A stretch of DNA of 64,000 bases, taken from the NCBI RefSeq assembly GCF_018919205.1, contig NZ_JAHLQN010000001.1:2170001-2234000 (forward strand). Reading direction: 5' to 3'. This stretch comes from Dysosmobacter acutus (GTDB lineage Bacteria; Bacillota; Clostridia; Oscillospirales; Oscillospiraceae). The notes under the pieces were generated by a model, which saw nothing but the letters and a program-made list of their open reading frames with translations, was not told where the DNA came from and made no database searches. Below are positions 60,246 through 64,000 of this stretch, piece after piece. The stretch's first letter is position 1. Each line of letters begins with the position of its first letter. The position numbers and the translations under genes are program-made.

Positions 60246-62795
60246 TCACTTCCGGCTGTAGGGCGTGTCCTCAAGGGGCAGGGAGCTGCGCCGCTTTCCG
60301 TCATGGCGGTAATAGGCGTCAGCGATGGCCGGCGCGGTGGGGATGGAGGTGATCTCTCCAACGCCGATGGCCCCGCCGCCCACCTTCAGTCCGGCCTTCT
60401 CCACCACAATGGCCTTGATCTGCGGGATCTGATGAGCCCGGAAGAGGCCCAGGGTGCCGAATTTGGCGGTGGGCCTGCAGTCCGTCAGCGGGTACTGCTC
60501 TGTCAGGGCAAACCCCATGGACATGACCACCCCGCCCTCGATCTGGCCCTCCACCGAAATGGGGTTCACCGCTTTGCCCACATCGTGGGCCGCCACGATC
60601 CGCCGGATGGTGCCGTCTTCGTTGAGCTCGCACATCTGGGTGGCGTAGCCGTAGGCGATGTGGCTCACCGGGTTGGGCACATCCGCTCCCAGCGGGTCGG
60701 TTTTTCCAAGGTATGTCCCCCGAAACTCCCTCCCCTCCAAGTCTGTTAAGGAGTTTTCCTTCAATGCGTCCAGCAGGCTCTCACAGGCCCGCCGGCAGGC
60801 CTCTCCGGTAAAAAGAGTCTGACGGGAGCCGGAGGTGGTGCCGGAATCCGGCGATTCATAGGTGTTTGCGCGCTCGTAGACCACCTGCTCCGGCGCTATG
60901 GACAGCAATTCGCAGACGATCTGGGTCAGCACCGTGCCCAGCCCCTGGCCGATGCAGGAGGCGCCGGCGTAAATGTGCACCTTCCCCGCCTGGACCGCCA
61001 GACGGACCCGGCCGGTGTCCGGGATGCCCACGCCCACGCCGGCGTTTTTCATGGCGCAGGCCAGCCCCGCGTACCTGGCGCTGTCGTAATAGGGCTTGAC
61101 GGCCTCCAGAGTCTCCACCAGTCCGGTGGATTCGTCCACGATCTGGCCGTTGGGCAGCTCCTGACCGGGGCGGATGGCGTTGCGGTAGCGGATCTCCCAA
61201 GGGGAGATGCCCACAACATCCGCCATCTCATTGAGCAGGCTCTCAATGGCAAAGCAGGACTGGGTCACGCCGAAGCCTCGGAAGGCTCCGGCCGGGGGAT
61301 TGTTGGTGTAGTAGGCGTAGCCGTCGATCTCAAAGTTCTGATAGTTGTAGGGCCCGGCGGCATGGGTGCAGGCCCGCTCCAGCACCGGCCCGCCCAAAGA
61401 TGCGTAGGCTCCGGTGTCGGCGATGATCTGAGCCGCCACGCCCTGGATAATGCCGTTTTCGTCGCAGCCCAGCGCAAACTCCATGTCCATGGGGTGGCGT
61501 TTTGGGTGGATCAGAATGCTCTCCGCCCGGGTGAGCTTTACCTTCACCGGCCGCTTGGTGAGATAGGCCACCAGGGCGGCGTGGTGCTGGACCGTCACGT
61601 CCTCTTTCCCACCGAATCCGCCGCCCACCAGCATGTTGCGGACCTTCACCTGGTCCGGCCCAAGCCCCAACATGCGCATGGTCTCCTGTTGGGTGTCATA
61701 GGTGCCCTGGTCGCTTGAGAGGACCATGACCCCGTCTCCGTCGGGATAGGCCACGGCGCATTCCGGCTCCAAAAAGGCGTGCTCCGTATACGGGGTGTGG
61801 AACCGCCGGGTCAGCACGTGTTTGGATTTGGCAATGGCGAAGGCCGCGTTTCCCCGGTGGATGTGCCGGTGGGCCAGCAGGTTCCCGGTCCTGTGGACCA
61901 AGGGGGCGTTTTCAGCCCGGGCCTCCTCGGCGCTGCGCACGCTTTCCAGCACCTCATACTCCACCTGTACCAGTGCTTTCGCCTTCTCCAGCGTCTCACG
62001 ATCCTCCGCCGCCACAAGGGCGATGGCGTCTCCAAGGTAGTGGGTCGTGTCCCCCACCGCGATCATGGTGTCCCAATCCTTCACCAAATGGCCCACCTTG
62101 TTGATGCCCGGCACGTCGGCGGCGGTGAAGACGCCCACCACCCCGGGCAGTGCCCGGGCCTCATCCGTGTGGATGGCCCTCACGATGGCCCGGGGATAAG
62201 CGGAACGGACCGCGCTGGCATAGATCATCCCATCCAAATAGACGTCGTCCGGATACTGGCCGGTGCCGGTGACCTTTTCCCGCACGTCGATGCGGGGCAC
62301 CCGGGCGCCCACCTTCCACTCCTCATTTTCCCGGGGCACCTCGCCGATCCGAAACACCTCCGCCGCCAGCAAAATGGCCTGGATGATCTTCACATAACCG
62401 GTACACCGGCAGATGTTGTTGCGGATGGCGTAGGCCGCTTCTTCCTCCGTAGGGTCAGGGTTCACGTCAAGCAGCGCCTTGGCGGAGATCACCATGCCCG
62501 GGATGCAGAAGCCGCACTGGACCGCGCCGGCCTTGCCGAAGGCATAGGTGTAGACCTCTTTTTCAAAATCCGACAGGCCCTCCACCGTCACGATGGCCTT
62601 GCCCTCCAATTTGTCGGTCTGGGGGATGCAGGCCTTGGTGGCCTTCCCGTCGATCAGCACATGGCAGGTGCCGCAGGCACCCTCGCTGCACCCGTCCTTG
62701 ACAGAAGTCAGGTGCAGTTCATCCCTCAGATAGCGCAGCAGCTTCTGATTCTTTTCCACGCTGACCATGCGGCCGTTCACGGTAAATGTTGCCAT
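60246..62795 (-). CDS. xdh: Selenium-dependent xanthine dehydrogenase, fused Fe-S and Mo domains
   Basis: An 849-residue fusion: an N-terminal two-cluster 2Fe-2S domain (GCSEGACGTCHVLIDG at about 35-50; CGFCIPG; CRCTGYVKI, to about residue 150) and a molybdenum-binding domain (about 165-849, with LVGGGFGGKEDVTVQHHAAL, GAYASLGGPVLERA and the catalytic Glu in GVGEITSIPTAPA). This layout matches the selenium-dependent xanthine dehydrogenase family (TIGR03311) associated with SelD/YqeB/YqeC. It has no FAD domain, so electrons must go to another protein. It would degrade purines in the cytosol with a selenium-modified Mo centre. Confidence 0.9.
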   Translation of the reverse strand: MATFTVNGRMVSVEKNQKLLRYLRDELHLTSVKDGCSEGACGTCHVLIDGKATKACIPQTDKLEGKAIVTVEGLSDFEKEVYTYAFGKAGAVQCGFCIPGMVISAKALLDVNPDPTEEEAAYAIRNNICRCTGYVKIIQAILLAAEVFRIGEVPRENEEWKVGARVPRIDVREKVTGTGQYPDDVYLDGMIYASAVRSAYPRAIVRAIHTDEARALPGVVGVFTAADVPGINKVGHLVKDWDTMIAVGDTTHYLGDAIALVAAEDRETLEKAKALVQVEYEVLESVRSAEEARAENAPLVHRTGNLLAHRHIHRGNAAFAIAKSKHVLTRRFHTPYTEHAFLEPECAVAYPDGDGVMVLSSDQGTYDTQQETMRMLGLGPDQVKVRNMLVGGGFGGKEDVTVQHHAALVAYLTKRPVKVKLTRAESILIHPKRHPMDMEFALGCDENGIIQGVAAQIIADTGAYASLGGPVLERACTHAAGPYNYQNFEIDGYAYYTNNPPAGAFRGFGVTQSCFAIESLLNEMADVVGISPWEIRYRNAIRPGQELPNGQIVDESTGLVETLEAVKPYYDSARYAGLACAMKNAGVGVGIPDTGRVRLAVQAGKVHIYAGASCIGQGLGTVLTQIVCELLSIAPEQVVYERANTYESPDSGTTSGSRQTLFTGEACRRACESLLDALKENSLTDLEGREFRGTYLGKTDPLGADVPNPVSHIAYGYATQMCELNEDGTIRRIVAAHDVGKAVNPISVEGQIEGGVVMSMGFALTEQYPLTDCRPTAKFGTLGLFRAHQIPQIKAIVVEKAGLKVGGGAIGVGEITSIPTAPAIADAYYRHDGKRRSSLPLEDTPYSRK

Positions 62796-62930
62796 GGTCC
62801 ATCTCCTTACCCAGCGGAGCGCTGTTCGTTATTTTTGCCAGACGCGGAGGCTCCCCTCCGCGCTCTTTTATCCAATTATACTATTCCTCACCGGGGACTG
62901 CAAGAGAAAATGCTTCCATTTTGTTTGGAA

Positions 62931-63569
62931 TCATAAAAAACTTTTAGCCTTCTCCAACTCCCACCCTACGATCAGACTGCCCCGGGCCACGGTGATCTTC
63001 GCCTCTTCCGCCACGATGTGGTTGCTGACCCCAAGCGGGAACTCCGGCGTCAGCACCGCGTCCTTCAGCGGATACTGGACGCCCTCTTCCTCCACGCCGG
63101 TGGCCGGAGCGCCGAAGCAGAAGACCGATAAAAGCCCCCATTCCGGCCCTCTTGGGATGGTCAGGGAACCGCTGCACAGCGCCGTGTAGACAAACGCGTC
63201 GTCATAGAGGTAGCCCCTTGCCCCCCTGCTGTCCAAAAAGAGCAGCATCTGCAGATTGGACAGGGTGTGATCCAGTCGTTTTCCGCCGGTTCCTCCGTAA
63301 ATGTGAAATACCTTACACCCCTTATCCAATCCGATCTTTGCGGCCATCATAGTGTCCGTATCGTCCTTTTCCACCGGGAGACGCATCCGGTTTGGAAAAT
63401 CCACCGGCTCCGCCATGGAGTCAAAGTCCCCGATCAGCAGATCCGGACGGATCCCCTCCTTTTGGCAGGTCAGATATCCCGCGTCGGCGGCGATCACATA
63501 GTCGCCGTCTGCGGGGCGGCGATAGAGGCCGTAATTCGTCCCAGCCCCAAAAATAAAGCAGGCGTTCAT
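62931..63569 (-). CDS. thiN: Thiamine diphosphokinase
   Basis: Transfers pyrophosphate from ATP to thiamine, giving thiamine diphosphate. The 212 residues show VIAADAGYLTCQKEGIRPDL, LLIGDFDSM, LPVEKDDTDTMMAAKIGLD and FHIYGGTGGKRLDHTLSNLQ, all typical of ThiN/TPK. The ATG at 63569 follows GGAGGGATGG; the frame is open further upstream across the riboswitch without a start site. It diverges from a TPP-riboswitch-controlled thiT, which imports its substrate. Confidence 0.95.
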   Translation of the reverse strand: MNACFIFGAGTNYGLYRRPADGDYVIAADAGYLTCQKEGIRPDLLIGDFDSMAEPVDFPNRMRLPVEKDDTDTMMAAKIGLDKGCKVFHIYGGTGGKRLDHTLSNLQMLLFLDSRGARGYLYDDAFVYTALCSGSLTIPRGPEWGLLSVFCFGAPATGVEEEGVQYPLKDAVLTPEFPLGVSNHIVAEEAKITVARGSLIVGWELEKAKSFL

Positions 63570-63616
63570 TCCATCCCTCCCGACAATTTTGTACAGTTTA
63601 CCACAAGTCTCCCGCC

Positions 63617-63645
63617 TTGACAAATCCATTCGCCTTTGATATAGT
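63617..63645 (+). promoter_or_regulatory. Promoter of the TPP riboswitch / thiT transcript
   Basis: TTGACA (63617-63622), 17 bp, TATAGT (63640-63645). Confidence 0.85.
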
Positions 63646-63655
63646 AAGTGCGACA

Positions 63656-63750
63656 ATTCCAAGGGGCGCTGGCGCAAGCTGGCTGAGATCGGGCGTACTG
63701 CCGCCCAGTCCCTCGAACCTGATCCGGGTAATGCCGGCGTAGGAATGCGA
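63656..63750 (+). ncRNA. TPP riboswitch (THI element)
   Basis: The conserved blocks are present: GGGGCGC, GGCTGAGAT, CCCTCGAACCTGATCCGG, GTAATGCCGGCGTAGGAAT. P1 is closed by ATTCC (63656-63660) with GGAAT (63742-63746). It senses thiamine diphosphate and, with the terminator downstream, turns off thiT when the vitamin is plentiful. Confidence 0.97.
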
Positions 63751-63780
63751 TGATATTGTTTTGCTGACCGCATTGCGACG

Positions 63781-63810
63781 CCCCATGGCTCGCCATGCGG
63801 GATTTTTTTA
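63781..63810 (+). terminator. Riboswitch-controlled intrinsic terminator
   Basis: CCC, ATGGC and GCCAT, GGG pair around a short loop, followed by seven T residues, between the riboswitch and thiT: an attenuation expression platform. Confidence 0.8.
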
Positions 63811-63847
63811 TGGAATTGGACTCTATTCACGAAAGGATTGTCTTCCC

Positions 63848-64000
63848 ATGCAACATGCAAAAGTCAAATGCCTCTGCGAGGCCGCCATCATGCTGGCCCT
63901 GGCCCAGGTGCTCAGCTACATCAAGATTGAGCCCCTGCCCAGCGGCGGCTCCATCGACCTCGCCATGGTGCCCATCATCTTCTTCTGCTTCCGCTACGGC
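63848..64000 (+). CDS. thiT: Thiamine transporter ThiT (ECF substrate-binding subunit), partial
   Basis: The first 51 residues of an energy-coupling-factor substrate subunit: helix 1 (EAAIMLALAQVLSYIKIEPL) and the PLPSGGSIDLAMVPIIFFCFRYG stretch characteristic of ThiT. It imports thiamine using a shared ECF ATPase module not encoded here. AAAGGA lies ten bases upstream of the ATG. The gene runs off the window. A TPP riboswitch and terminator precede it, fitting the assignment. Confidence 0.9.
   Translation, partial: MQHAKVKCLCEAAIMLALAQVLSYIKIEPLPSGGSIDLAMVPIIFFCFRYG

Noticed and set aside
1..64000. CRISPR array
   Set aside because: No regularly spaced direct repeats and no cas-like genes were found.

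Overview
The window reads as chromosome of a spore-forming, anaerobic, gut-type Clostridia, most likely Oscillospiraceae (Oscillibacter / Dysosmobacter / Flavonifractor-like). The evidence is a high GC content, sporulation loci (spoIIA and spoIIG operons), Firmicutes-style T-box, TPP and yjdF leaders, strong Shine-Dalgarno sites, and a selenium-dependent molybdenum hydroxylase locus typical of purine-degrading anaerobes. Species assignment is inference.

Layout. 1-5.6 kb: the 5' part of a UvrD/PcrA helicase gene, diverging from a BlaI/BlaR1-type pair whose metallopeptidase has a very large ectodomain. 5.6-8.8 kb: a DUF4358 lipoprotein / MBOAT acyltransferase / DHHW cassette for surface acylation. 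9-12 kb: threonine aldolase, then an ECF sigma factor with a membrane partner. 12.1-14.4 kb: an operon with a LexA (SOS) box in its promoter, encoding a 40-aa membrane peptide, a radical SAM/HhH protein and its TIGR03915-type partner. 14.3-22.1 kb: spoIIAA-spoIIAB-sigF, yjdF with its riboswitch, T-box/YcxB-like/valS, sigE-spoIIGA, DUF951. 22.2-29.5 kb: S1 protein, rarA, FliB-like methylase, DUF3795 protein, proBA, a pilin-like protein and tRNA-Pro. 30-37 kb: a catabolic cluster (M20 amidohydrolase, DUF997 + sodium symporter, acetamidase/formamidase, lactate permease) diverging from an Lrp-type regulator. 37-44 kb: EEP-family protein, LysR regulator, G5/3D cell-wall protein, rsmA, pckA.

44.4-48.1 kb is an accessory segment bounded by 41-bp inverted repeats. 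It carries an IS4-family transposase, a frameshifted LysM gene and a promoter-to-terminator unit that looks like a structured small RNA. 48.1-62.8 kb is a selenium/molybdenum locus: DUF3343, TusA-like, YedE, LysR, class V aminotransferase, SelD, YqeB, YqeC, a ModE-like regulator, a cytidylate-kinase-like protein, a three-subunit xanthine dehydrogenase, MocA, and a fused selenium-dependent xanthine dehydrogenase. 62.9-64 kb: thiN diverging from a TPP-riboswitch-controlled thiT that runs off the window.

The items most worth following are the SOS-boxed operon with its membrane peptide, the candidate ncRNA at 47.8-48.0 kb, the apparently leaderless ModE-like gene with a palindrome over its -10, and the long overlaps at the ends of spoIIGA and the TIGR03915 gene. 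All functions are inferred by reading the translated sequences; no database search was run.
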